A stretch of DNA of 64,000 nt from the NCBI GenBank assembly GCA_023014485.1, contig JAJOZX010000088.1, positions 1,505,001-1,569,000 of the forward strand, given 5' to 3'. Within the stretch, counting starts at the first letter, position 1, and every line of letters starts with the position of its first letter. Shown here piece by piece: positions 10,875 to 22,412 of this stretch. The stretch is from Bathynomus jamesi. Taxonomy: Eukaryota; Arthropoda; Malacostraca; Isopoda; Cirolanidae. Below the pieces are notes generated by a model that made no database searches, was not told where the DNA came from, and worked only from the letters and a program-made list of their open reading frames with translations. The position numbers and the translations under genes were made by a program.

Positions 10875-11712
10875 TTACATTTTATCAGATTGCAATTTAG
10901 CAATCTGTTTTACACTTGGTGATTGTTTATCATCCTTAGTAGCCGGCTTCCTTTTCCGTTCTGCATGAATTTGGCTGTTCACTTCATTAACATAATTTTT
11001 TGCACCAATATTAAATATTGTTTGGGAAACTTTTTCAACACACTTTTTGAAATTATGACCATTGTTACATTTAATATTACATGTTTCAGTGTTTTCATTT
11101 TCTGCGATCTTTTCAACAAAAATTTTAACAAAAACTGCTCTAGGATTTTCGAATCCTAAGATTTGTGATCTCAAAGAATTATCTTTGAAGATGAGCAGAT
11201 AAAGCTCATAAGCATGAACTGCTGTTACAAACACTATGTCAGAAGGATTACATAAACCACCACGGTTTATTGCATTCAAGAAACTTTCTTTTTTAGTTGT
11301 ATCACTTTCACTCACTCCTTCTGTTGGAATCTCAATATTTATTGTAGGAATTGTGTCATCTTTGACAAGACGTTGACAGCAAGAAGAGCATTTTAGTGTC
11401 TTTTTGATTGATCTGGCAATGTACCCAGAAATATAAAATAGAATTGCATTGTCGTCAGGTGAAACACTTTCTAATTCAATTTGAAACTCAATGCTTTCAA
11501 GAAGTACCATAGCATCAGTACCTATTTGCTGTTCCTTAGCACAATTGCTCCCTTCAAACACATCTTTCATTTCTGACATACTGAAGTTGGAGAATTTTAT
11601 TAAACTTTTGAGTTTTATTGTTTTTTTCGCCTCAAGGAATTGTCTTACAATGGCATAATAATTAGCACCATTTAGTTGTCGGTACCAACCAAAACGTCTT
11701 TCAATGCAATCT
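10875..11712 (-). pseudogene. P-element/THAP9-type transposase C-terminal part
   Basis: The coding part starts after a TTTTCAG acceptor (complement near 11712) with ERRFGWYRQL and continues open for about 275 codons to a stop at 10875. The ERRFGWYRQ block and the following FLEAKK helix match the conserved C-terminal region of P-type and THAP9 transposases. A CSSCC cluster (near 11378) may be structural. The THAP DNA-binding domain and the first catalytic residues are absent, and a (CA)n tract lies upstream. The open frame is long for a dead element, so the deletion may be recent. Confidence 0.7.
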
Positions 11713-11753
11713 GAAAACACATATAAATACACAATACAATATAAATACACACA

Positions 11754-11755
<2 letters not shown>

Positions 11756-11791
<36 letters not shown>
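11756..11791. repeat. (AC)n microsatellite
   Basis: This is a pure CA run inside the P-like element. It gives Cys/Val-rich spurious translations on the minus strand. Confidence 0.95.
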
Positions 11792-11798
<7 letters not shown>

Positions 11799-12029
11799 AC
11801 ACAGAGACACACACAACATATGTTAAACATATATCGATATGTTTATGTACCATAATTAGACATGTTTTACCCATTTTTGCAAAGTATTCACATTTTGGGC
11901 CAAACGAGGCTAGGCCTCCTCTGGCCCGCCACTCTGAGCCAAAGTGTCTGCGTGCGCAGTCCATGTATATCGAAGTCCCTGATTAATATCATTTTAGAGG
12001 GAAGAGCCCTGCAAAAATGAACAATGTAT

Positions 12030-12275
12030 AATTCCTATATTCATATATTCTTATATTCATATAATTCTTATATTCGTATGATTCTTATATTCATATAATT
12101 CTTATATTCATATAGTTCTTATATTCATATAATTCTTATATTCATATGATTCTTATATTCATATAATTCTTATATTCATATAATCCTTATATTCATATAA
12201 TCTTTATATTCATATAATCTTTATATTCATATAATCTTTATATTAATATAATACTTATATTTGTATATATTCATA
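12030..12275. repeat. 17-bp minisatellite
   Basis: About 14 tandem copies of ATTCTTATATTCATATA with single-base variants lie between the P-like element and element Y. No coding potential is seen. Confidence 0.93.
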
Positions 12276-12621
12276 TTCTTTTATTCATTTTTACATATAG
12301 AGTCCAAATTCGCATAATGCTGACAAGAGTTTGTATAAATTTTTGATTTTCTATTTTATTTTTGCTAAATAACACTGGTATGCATCAATTTTGCTGTCAA
12401 GGGTTTTGTAAGTAATTCTTATTGAGTTTTTCCTGCTGATTTCGAATCTGCAATCCGTTTTTCTCAATCAGCTCAGGTTATCCGGCTATGGCCTCATAAG
12501 TAAAATAGAATTTTTCGTGATTTTGTCAAAGCGGAATTGGAACAGTAACATCTATCATCACTTGTTTCACTTGTATAATATCTTTTTTTACTTTTCAGGC
12601 ATATAGATAAAATATTTCATA

Positions 12622-14881
12622 ATGAATAGAGCGTGTAAAAATGATCCCAATAGATTCTGCTACATATGTGGGACGGTTACCATGCCAAATAACCAGTCCC
12701 AAATCACTAAATTTGTGAAGACAATGTATAGAGCATACTTTGGAATTAAGCTAGGGGACCAGGACAAAAATTTCGCCCCTCATATGTGCTGCAAGACGTG
12801 CATTGAAAATTTGAGAAGATGGAGCAAAGGCAGAGCGAAATCTTTGCCTTTTGGAATTCCCATGATTTGGAGAGAAGGAAAGGATCACGTGACAGATTGC
12901 TATTTCTGCATGACAAACCTCCAAGGTGGGCTTATAAATTTATTTTTCTTAAATATTTTGAAATCCTCGTATGAAACTTGACATAATATTCACCATAATG
13001 TAATATTCACCATATATAGCATAATATTCACCATAATGGTAATCATACATTTACATATACATATTGTTATAGAAAATACATTTACACATACATATTGTTA
13101 TACAAGTTACATTTACATATACAATGATTGTATATTTTCTTTCTTTTTCATTCATATTGTCCCCGAAGGGACAATATGAATGAAAAAGAAAGAAAATATA
13201 CAGACTCCATCGACCTATTTCATATCTTACAGACCGCAGCCTTCCCTCACGAGCCGCCACTGTCTGAATGCTTCTTCTATTTCATATGCAAGTTTTATAT
13301 CCATGGTTCTGTGTTTCTATTTTCAGGAGTTAACAAGAAGAATAAACACATTGTTGTATACCCTGACATTCCTTCTGCTATGAGACCTGTACCCCATGGT
13401 CCTGGAATTCCAATACCCGACCCACCTCAAACCCTGGACTTCGATGATTCTGATGATGAATCAATGACCAATGCCAATGACCAGTCCCAGTCGTATATAC
13501 CTCAAAATACCGCTTCAAATGAGCCGAGGCCTCTCAACCAGGCCAAACTTAATGATCTTACCAGGGATTTAGGACTTTCCAAATTAGCTGCCGAGATCTT
13601 GGGCTCACGACTTCGAGAGGACAACTTGCTGGCTCCGGGAACAACATTCTCCTGGTATAGGAAACGAGAGGAAGAATTCCGCAAGTTTTTTGCAGTGCAC
13701 GAAAATACCTCTTCCTTAGTGTACTGCTGCAATGTTGAGTGGCTAATCGAATCCTTGGGCCTGCCATATAACGCATCAGAATGGAGGCTATTTATAGACT
13801 CGTCTAAACGAAGTTTGAAAGCAGTACTTCTCAACATTGGGAATAGGGTTGCATCAGTCCCTGTAGCACATTCCGTACAACTTACTGAGAGCTACGATAA
13901 CATGAAAATTTTACTGGATGCTCTCGTATACGACCAACATAACTGGAGGATCTGTGGAGATTTGAAGGTAATACTAATATCATAAGTAAACTATTGCTAT
14001 TGACTATGTTGTTTTTCCAAAGGTTATTTGAGAGCGTATAAGAACACTTAACTTCCCCACAGAAGTGATACAGTCCAATGCATAGATTTTTTTATCTGAT
14101 AGAACAAATTCTCTAAATTCTTTAAATATTTTCATTTTTTTTCAGATTGTGGCATTTGTATTGGGAATGCAAGGGGGATACACGAAATACCCATGTTTCC
14201 TCTGCAAATGGGATAGCCGAGCGGATGAGAAGCACTATGCACAGCGTGAATGGGCATCCAGAGAGAATTTTGAACCTGGGTCGCATAATGTCGTTTCAGT
14301 GCCCCTTGTACCACCAACAAAAATTTTGCTCCCACCACTTCATATTAAGCTGGGCTTGATGAAAAATTTCATCAAATCAATGAATAAGGAGGGTTCAGCA
14401 TTCCGATATCTCGAGAGTAAATTTCCTCATATATCTGATGCTAAATGCTGAGGTTTTTGATGGTCCTCAAATTCGAACTTTGATCAAGGATACTCAGTTC
14501 GAAAACGCAATGACTCCAACTGAGAAGAATGCCTGGCAGGCATTCAGATCAGTTGTCACTGATTTTCTTGGCAAGCGAAGCAGTCCAGAATACGAGTCCG
14601 TTGTCGAAAACTTGATGGAAGCTTTCAAAGCTCATGGGTCGTGCATGTCCATAAAAATGCACTTTTTGTGGTCCCACTTGGACTATTTTCCTGAAAATTG
14701 CGGGGATTATAGTGAGGAACAGGGTGAACGATTTCACCAAGATATCAAAATAATGGAAGAGAGGTACCAAGGAAACTGGGATATCAATATGCTGGCGGAC
14801 TATTGCTGGTGTTTGAAGCGAGACGTGCCCGAAGAAAAACACAGACGGAAAGCCAAAAAAACTTCATTCCTTCCTCAATAA
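12622..14881 (+). CDS. Y-family putative transposase, three exons, one frameshift
   Basis: Exon 1 is 12622-12925 (donor GTGGGC), exon 2 is 13327-13967 (acceptor TTTCAG, donor GTAATA) and exon 3 is 14146-14881 (acceptor TTTTCAG). Both joins keep the frame. A TTTTCAG acceptor ahead of the ATG implies a 5' UTR intron, and AATAAA overlaps the stop. The protein of about 555 residues has an N-terminal zinc-ribbon-like region (FCYICG, MCCKTC, CYFC) and an acidic linker. A core then carries CGDLK, CFLCKWDSR, LLPPLHIKLGLM and GERFHQDI. I infer Asp in CGDLK and Glu in GERFHQD as catalytic, with Cys-x2-Cys and the LHIK helix resembling the layout of CACTA TNP2-type transposases. A frameshift at about 14440-14450 is the only clear lesion. 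Confidence 0.8.
13129..13202. repeat. Perfect 35-bp-arm palindrome in Y intron 1
   Basis: The arms 13129-13163 and 13168-13202 are perfect reverse complements with the 4-nt loop CGAA. The palindrome lies in the first intron of the Y gene. Neither arm is a recognisable TE terminus. Confidence 0.95.
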
Positions 14882-15166
14882 ACTTTTTTCCATATTCATT
14901 GTATGAATAAAAGTATTTATTCACACAATGTTTTCATTTTTCACGAGTGTTCTTATAATATTACTCGTATCTACAGTGTTTAAGCTAAAAAAATCAATAA
15001 ATTTGGGGATAAAATTGGACTTATAATAAATGGCCAATAGAGAAAAAACCTGACATGATTGAGGAAAACCAATGTCATTTTCGAATTCAGCATGGTCGAA
15101 TTATATAATATGAGTTGAAAAAACCCTCACAGCAGACAAAAAAATTTCATATGCATACCAGTGTAA

Positions 15167-15604
15167 TTGATGAATTATTTCTTTTTAATTTACTTAACCA
15201 CTTTATCATAGATTTAGCGTCATAATGTAATCTTGTTAAATTCTGCAATGTTCATTTTCTTTATACATTCTCTCTTCGTTGTAAAAGATGAAGTCATGTC
15301 TTGCTTAACACTTAATTTTAAATTTTAGGCATTTAATTTTTGCTCATATGCATGTTTAATTGCAATTCATAATAACATGCACATTTCGATTTCCACTTTT
15401 AGTTAACTCGGCAGATCATGATAACATTAGATCTGTCAATATGCGGTTTAAAATAAAAATATGGCTTCATCTTCAAATATCTTGCTTATTGTTTAGACAT
15501 TGCTACAGCTAAAATATTTACCTTATCTTCAAATATTTTGTGAAATAATTCAGCCTATTGATAATAAAAAACAAAACAGGTCACCATTAAACAATAATGA
15601 TGTC
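15167..15604. other. Non-coding stretch
   Basis: This is AT-rich sequence downstream of element Y. I see no gene or repeat in it. Confidence 0.5.
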
Positions 15605-16149
15605 AGAATAAAAACCCACTCTAATAGACAGAGTTTATTTCCACGACAGTTTCGACGCCCACTGGCATCCTCCTCGGGTGGATACAGAAACACAAATGAA
15701 ACAAAACAAGAGGGAAAAACAGTTCAGGGATCGACCGTTAAGAAATTCGCACCTAGGTTAGATTCCATTCTCTCGAGACAGGAGGGGCATTTTCATTAAG
15801 TACATTCGCACAAATTTTTTAAAAACTATCTTCCTGTTCTAAACATACAGATTCTATTATTTTTACATAATTATTACATTTATAATTAAATTTATTACAT
15901 TTAATATTGCATAATTATTAATTACAGAAATTATAAATTTATTATTACATTGGTTATTACATTGTTGTTTATTATACAGAAATTATAAACCGAAAAACGA
16001 ATGAAAAAAGGCGATTAGGAAATAATCCAGAGACCATTGAGAAATTCGCACCTAGGTTAGATATCGTTCTCCCGAAACCAGAAGGGCCTTTTTTATTACA
16101 GGGTCAGCTGTGGAAATAAACTCTGTCTATTAGAGTGGGTTTTTATTCT
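15605..16149. mobile_element. Inverted-repeat element with 40-bp perfect arms
   Basis: The arms 15605-15644 and 16110-16149 are exact reverse complements and contain the core TCTAATAGACAGAGTTTATT. Inside, a segment with GAAATTCGCACCTAGGTTAG occurs twice in direct orientation (near 15741 and 16039). This resembles the partial inverted and direct terminal copies left by Penelope-like elements, but no RT is present here. The assignment is weak; a MITE is the alternative. Confidence 0.55.
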
Positions 16150-16615
16150 CATATTTTGACCTTCACGTAAAAAAGTGAAGTTTTTTGCATTTAATAATGA
16201 TGTCACCAAAAATTCAGTATAAATAGTCAAACAATTTTTCAAATTATTATTCTGATTTGTCTGATCTAACCTAGAGGCTGAGCATTGCCTGTAACATTTT
16301 AGCAGTAAACTACAGTAAGAGAATATCTTTGTCTTTCCTTCGAGCCTTGCTCTCTTCAGAGAACTTAGTCTTAAATAGAGAAAAATAATTTCCCGATACG
16401 TTACAAGAAGAATTGGGAACCTTCAGAGAATTTAGTAAGCTCCACAGAATCCTCCGATCCACTACAAGAAGAAATCGGAGAGTAGTATAAAAGAGACTTC
16501 TGCGATAACCTACATGGTACCAGATACTCCTGAGTAACAAATCCGTTGCTGCCACCTAACCAGAATCCCCGTCAACTTCGAATTGCCCAAGGCCATAGAC
16601 GGAGGGGTTAACATA

Positions 16616-16667
<52 letters not shown>

Positions 16668-16725
16668 GTAAATGTAGCTTAAGAACAACGTATATATTAT
16701 GTATATAAGAAGCGTGACCCGACAA
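16150..16725. other. Non-coding stretch with TATA-like box and (TA)n
   Basis: A TATAAA-like motif lies at about 16219. The partly repeated segments at 16380-16480 share ACAAGAAGAA and CTTCAGAGAA. A long (TA)n run lies at 16619-16661. A solo LTR is possible, but I could not define ends. Confidence 0.3.
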
Positions 16726-17300
16726 TTCAGCGCAGGACAATTCAGCGCCGACAATTCAGCGCAAGACAATTCAGCGCAAAGACAATTCAGCGCCAGACAA
16801 TTCAGCGCAAGACAATTCAGCGCGAAAATACCAACAAAGAAGAAGAAAGAACAAATCCAGAGGGAAGAGAGGCTTGCAACTGTTAGGTTAGGTTAGGTTT
16901 CTAGTTTTTGAAATAAAATCTTAATTTTAACAATTCTAACAAATTTTGTTTTTTTAAATAAAATTTTAATAATTATACTCCTTTGAATTTTATCTCCGAT
17001 TTGTCACTCCTTCGTTATGTCACTCCTTCGTTACGGTATTTATGTCACTCCTTTGTTATGTCACTCCTTTGAAATGTCACTCCTTCGATACAGACCCAAT
17101 TTAGCATATATATAAATATATAAATTTTTCTCTTTTTTATTTATTGCGATTTATTTTTATTATTTTTAACTAAACTTTTAACTGTACTGACTTGCGCTGA
17201 ATTGTCGGCGCTGAATTGTCTTGCGCTGAATTGTCTTTGCGCTGAATTGTCGGCGCTGAATTGTCGGCGCTGAATTGTCCTGCGCTGAATTGTCGGTGCT
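16726..17300. mobile_element. Foldback-type element with GACAATTCAGCGC arrays
   Basis: The left arm (about 16726-16830) has seven tandem copies of GACAATTCAGCGC with 1-4 bp spacers. The right arm (about 17190-17300) carries seven inverted copies (GCGCTGAATTGTC). The centre holds GTTAGGTTAGGTTAGG (about 16884) and a second array of about five TTATGTCACTCCTT-like units (about 16995-17095). Long inverted arms made of short direct repeats are the signature of foldback elements. No transposase is encoded. Confidence 0.75.
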
Positions 17301-17690
17301 CCATAAGAAGAAGAACTGAACGGGAGTTAAAAGCAAGTACTGTAAGTATATTGTCTGAGAAATATCAAAGATTTAAGATTTTTTAACCCTTTAATGCCGA
17401 CCGTAGCCTTATGGCAACATGATCTTGACAAACTAATTATATTTGTATGAACCTTATTAATTTGTCATTTTTATAAGTATTTGTAATTAAAGTTTCTAAT
17501 ATAGCGTTTTTATAGTATAGTGACGTTTCAGGCACTTAAATTATATTTAATGCGTGTTCTCCACTCGCACATCACCACTAAGTTCAAGTTTATAAACACT
17601 CCTTTCGAAACGTGCATTTCATTTTTCCTCGCTGACCTTTTCAACTGTAAAATCTTCTTCACACCTCATTCCTGTGATTAGCCCATATGT
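17301..17690. other. Non-coding stretch
   Basis: I see no gene here. The sequence CCATATGTAGAGAGAG at its end also occurs near 1627, each time at the start of an (AG)-rich tract. Confidence 0.4.
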
Positions 17691-19742
17691 AGAGAGAGAG
17701 AGAGTGTGTTACAAGGAGTTACAAGGAAAAGAGGAAGCCTCAAAGACCTTCCGGTCCACTCTGGGAGGTTCCTGTTATTAAAAGTTTATTTTTCTTTCGA
17801 CTATCCTAGCAGTAGTAGAAAAATGGATAGAAAAGTAGAAGGCTCTCTCCCCACCCTCCACTCCCTCCCTGCCAGAGGCAGGTACGGAAAAAGGTTGAAG
17901 AAAACACCTTGACCCTGGAAAAGTAGCCAAGAAAATTTTACAGGAAAGTGGAGAATATATAAAAAGCTCTATAATTAGCATGCTCACAGAGACACCGTGC
18001 AGGCGAACTCCTGCAGAGTTATGTTATGTTTTAGTCTTAAACTATGAGAGTATTCAGTACTTTGTCTAGCCTATTTTTAAACACATTTACACTTTGGCTG
18101 GAAACAACCTCTGAGGGAAGTTGGTTCCAGATATTGACTATTTTATAGGAAAAGAAATTGCTGCAGAGAGAGGTCCTAAATGTCTTTAGTTCCAGTTTAA
18201 ACCCATTATTTCTTGTCGGATTGGCATTAAGTGAGAATAAGTTTCTGTAATCTACCCTGTCTATTCCATTGAGCATCTTGAAGACTTGAATAAGCTGACC
18301 CCGCAACCTCTTCGTCTGTAAGGTAAACAGATTTAGGCGCTCCAATCTCCGTTGGTAGCTTTGCCTTCTCATTGAAGGGATCAATTTTGTAGCCCTTGCT
18401 TGTACTCTTTCTAACCTTTCTATGTTCTTCCTGAGGGATGGAGACCAAAACTGCGCACAGTATTCCAGTTGAGGTCTGACTAGTGAATTATAAAGAGACA
18501 TTACAGTCTCCTTATTCCGAAACTGGAACTGTCTTTTAATATAACCTAATATTTTTAAGGCCCTCTTTTCGACTTCTGCACAGTGCTTCGACGGTTTCAG
18601 ATCGTTGCTGATATAGACTCCTAAGTCTTTCTCTAGATCGGTCTCAGTCAAGTTCCTTCCCAAGAGAGAGTAATCGGTCTTCGGGTTTTTATAACCTATG
18701 TGCATTACCTTACATTTGCCTAAGTTGAATGGCATCTGCCAAGTAGCAGACCATTCGCCCAACCTGTCAAGATCGTTCTGAAGCGTTCTTACGCCCTCCT
18801 CAGTACCTACACTACTTCCTAATTTCGTATCGTCCGCAAATTTGGAGATTGTACTTAGAAGCCCGACGTCTATATCGTTAAAATAGATGATAAAAAGTAA
18901 AGGACCCAAAACGGAACCCTGTGGGACACCACTGGTGACGGCGCCCACTCCGAAGCCATTCCATTTATTACCACTCTCTGCTTTCTATCTTTTAACCAAT
19001 CCTCAATCCAATTGGAAACGAGCCTGGTGATTCCTAGTCCTTTGACTTTAGCCATCAATCTCGCGTGAGGGACTTTGTCAAAGGCTTTTTGAAAGTCGAG
19101 ATACAGTATATCTATTGCCCTACTTGCATCGTATAGTGTATGCATATTATGGAAAAACTCTAACAGGTTTGTCAGACAGGATCTATGTCGCCTATATCCA
19201 TGTTGGGAATAAAAAATTAGATTGTTAGATTCAAGGTGATACATAATACGTTTTGTAATGATGGATTCCAACAGTTTGCCGACAAATGATGTTAAACTGA
19301 TCGGGCAGTAATTAAAGGATTTTCCCTATCACCCTTTTTAAAGACTGGTGTTACATTTGCTAACTTCCAATCGGTTGGAACTTTCCCTAACTCGATTGAT
19401 TGTTTGAATATGGTTACTAAGTCGTCAACAACATTGTGGCTAACCTCTTTTAATACCCTTGGAAGAAATAAGTCGGGGCAAGGTGATTTGTATTTGTTCA
19501 TCTTATCAATTAATTGCTGTACCTCATTTCTCGTAAAATGTATGGTCTCCATCATATGTAATCCGATGACTTGGCACTTCTGTTGTCTTCCTCCGTGAAG
19601 AATGTCACGAAGAACTCGTTTAACATATTATCTATATCTTTATCACCGAATTTCAGTAGCCATTTCTATCTTTTAGGTGGCCTACAGAATTGTTAATTGG
19701 CTTTCTGCTATTAATATGGGCAAAATATTCTTTAGGGTTAAC
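17691..19742 (-). mobile_element. 5'-truncated CR1/jockey-type LINE (copy 1)
   Basis: The minus-strand LINE lacks its endonuclease and begins within the pre-RT region at about 19740 (NPKEYFAHINSRKP). Its 3' untranslated region ends with a segment complementary to TTACAAGGAAAAG followed by the (AG)n tract at 17691-17704. The next LINE ends the same way. The 5' truncation point abuts the (AG)n of the neighbouring LINE. Confidence 0.85.
18037..19740 (-). pseudogene. LINE reverse transcriptase, copy 1
   Basis: The protein reads from the pre-RT linker through the palm and thumb. The upstream part has the LLEFFHNMHTLYDASRA and YLDFQKAFDKVPH blocks (frame ending near 18870). The downstream part has GVPQGSVLGPLLF, the catalytic KFADDTKLG box (complement near 18824-18845), EKDLGVYIS, LVRPQLEYC and a C-terminal LPSEVVSSQSVNVFKNRLDK end. 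The domain order and motifs fit the CR1/jockey group of non-LTR retrotransposons, which copy RNA into DNA at a nicked target. Frameshifts near 18900-18960 and 19290-19320 separate the parts. The last 303 codons are open. Confidence 0.85.
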
Positions 19743-19744
19743 TT

Positions 19745-22412
19745 AGAGAGAGAGAGAGAGAGTTACAAGGAAAAGTAGTACCTCAAAAGGCCTTGCGGCC
19801 CATACCGAGGAGGTACCAATGGCAACGGGTGCCAGAGAAAAATTCATACACCCTCAAATAGTGTGCAAAATTCGGTCTAACCTTTTCTTGAACAGATCCA
19901 CAGAAGAACTGTTCACAACTTCTGAAGGTAGCCTGTTCCACGTGTCACAGATCTTATACGTAAAGTAATTCCCACACACACTAGTCCTAAACTGTTTCAA
20001 ATCCAACTTCCAACCATTGTTGCGAGTTGGATTATCATTTAAACTAAACATGCTTCTAAAATCGACATTGTTGAACCCGCGTAAGAACTTGAAAACCTCG
20101 ATCAGTTGACCGCGCAGCCTCCGAGTTTCCAGCGAAAACAAATTCAGTGCGCGTAAGCGTCGATTGTAGCCCATATCCCTAACGGAAGGGATTAACTTTG
20201 TGGCCCTCGCCTGCACTCGCTCCAGCCTCTCAATATCTTTCCTGAGGGTGGGCGACCAGAACTGACAGCATACTCCAGGTGCGGCCGAACCAGAGAATTG
20301 TACAGAGAGAGAACAATCTCCTTGTTCCGAAATTGAAATTGCCTCCTGATATAACCCAACAACTTCTGGGCTTTCTTTTCCACCTCTACGCACTGTTTCC
20401 TAAATTTAAGGTCTCTGCTAATTAGCACACCCAAGTCCTTCTCCACATCAGTGGCCTCGATATTACTCCCCAACATGGAGTAGTCCGACTTGGGATTGGC
20501 GTAGCCAATGTGCATCACCTTGCATTTACCCAAGTTAAACGGCATTTGCCATTTTTCGGACCACTCTCCTATCCTACGTAGGTCAGCACGCAGTTGCTCG
20601 ATCGCCTCTGGCGTCCCAACATTGGCCCCAAGCTTCGTGTCATCAGCGAATTTGGCGATCCTACTGACGATGCCATCGTCGATATCACTTATAAAAATGA
20701 TAAACAACAGTGGCCCCAAAACGGAACCCTGAGGAACCCCGCTAGTGACCGAAGCCCAACCCGAACTAGCCCCTTTAATTACAACCCTCTGCCGTCTATT
20801 CTTCAGCCAGTTTTCAATCCATCTACCTACTTCCCCACCAATACCCAGCGCGCCCACTTTGGCCATTAGCAGGCGGTAAGGTACCTTATCAAAGGCTTTC
20901 TGAAAGTCGAGATAAAGTATATCAGTCTCCCTACTTTTATCATACTCACTCAACATGACGTGGAAAAACTCGATCAAGTTGGTGAGACACGACCTATGCC
21001 GTCTAAACCCATGTTGGGAGTCCCCAAGCAGTTTGTAGGAATCCAAATGGTCAACGATCCTATCGGCTTTTATCCCCTCCAATAATTTACCTTCAACCGA
21101 AGTGAGACTAATGGGACGATAGTTCCCTGGACTTTCGTGATCCCCTTTCTTAAAGACAGGGGTCACGTTGGCTTCCCTCCAGTCACCAGGCACCTGGCCC
21201 GTTTCCAACGATTTGTTGAAGACTGTAGCCAGGTAGGGAGCCACCTCGTCGCGCACCTCCCGCAACACTCTGGGGAGGAACTGGTCTGGCTCAGGAGCCT
21301 TAAACGCGCTCAGTTTGTCTATTCTATCGGCAACGACTGTCGCGGTACACCGAACACTATCTAGGCCAGCACCTTCGTGCCTGACGCCTGGCTCGGGAAT
21401 GACGCGGGTTTCCTTCCTGGTGAACACTCCCGCAAAGTACTCATTCAGCACATTAGCGATGTCTGCGTCAGAGGTCCACAGAACGCCGCTGGGGTCCTTT
21501 AACGGACCTATCATGCTTCTAATGGGCTTTCTATTATTAACATAACTGAAGAACTCCTTAGGATTCCCCTTGCAGAGGTTTGCCACCCGCAGTTCTTCGT
21601 TACGTTTCGCTAGCCTAACCTTCGCCTTCACTTCTCTGCACAGCCGGACATACGACTAAGTGTTCTCATGGGAACGACTGGCCTTCGCCCTCCTATACGC
21701 AGCTTTCTTATTTCGGATAGCCGAAGCGATGTCACGACTGAACCACTTTGGCTGCGTTGAAGCAGGGGTGACCGGTTTTGAGGGTATGGCAGCAGACTGC
21801 AGCACAATAAACTCGTCCCGGAATGCACTTCATATTTTCTCAACATCGCCACCGACCTCTAACCCCATCTCACCTACGCTATCCCGGAGCCCAACAAAGT
21901 CCGCCCGCCGTAGATCGAGCTTACTGCCTCTAGAGTTACTACGCTTCACCCGAGGGACGCAGACACAGAACCCAATCAGACCGTGATCACTCCCGCCCAA
22001 CGATTCGTCAACGGTGAGGCCAGTGACGAGGTTGTCTTCGGTCGTGAATACTAAGTCTAGAATGCTTTCGCCTCGTGTAGGCCCATTGACTCACTGAGTC
22101 AGGAAGTTCTCATCAGCAAAGTCAACTAGCCTCCTCCCTTCGGCATCAGCAGTCCTGTCTTCCCACTTTATGCCGCAACAGTTGAAGTCTCCTAAAACTA
22201 CACACACCCTGTCCCCTAGCAGGCTACGGAGTTCGGTGTACAGGGCTGTATCCTCCTCGAAGAGGAGATGCGGAGGTCTGTACACCAAGATTAACCTATA
22301 GTTCGTCCCTCCCACGTTCAGATCGACGCCAAGCAGCTCGTTCCGATCGGAACTGGCAGTCAACCGGACTCAACGTGTCCCTCACGTATATTAGTACTCC
22401 TCCCCCCTCCCC

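Larger units (their letters stand above)
10562..11981 (-). mobile_element. P-like element, internally deleted
   Basis: The inverted termini share GGGACTTCGATATACATGGA at 10564-10583 and at 11962-11980 on the other strand. The element starts CG/CA and ends at 11981. The flanks are both ATTAATA (10555-10561 and 11982-11988), a 7-bp duplication; P elements usually make 8 bp. At 1.42 kb with only the C-terminal part of a transposase, it is a deletion copy. It lies downstream of the retroelement env and probably within its 3' end. Confidence 0.8.
12373..15163 (+). mobile_element. Element Y: nearly complete CACTG-ended transposon
   Basis: The ends are CACTGGTATGCAT at 12373 and its inverted copy ending at 15163, followed inward by a weaker shared GCTGT-x-AGGGTTTT block. 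TAA flanks both sides (12370-12372 and 15164-15166), a 3-bp duplication. The element is 2791 bp and contains a single plus-strand gene with two clear introns and one frameshift. It is the better preserved member of the X family. CACTA/EnSpm membership is inferred from the termini and duplication length. Confidence 0.9.

Noticed and set aside
11755..11964. Cys/Val-rich open frames over CA repeats
   Set aside because: They are translations of the (AC)n tract; no domain and no support outside the repeat.
12030..12275. Possible CRISPR-like array
   Set aside because: The units are contiguous 17-bp tandem copies without unique spacers; this is a minisatellite.
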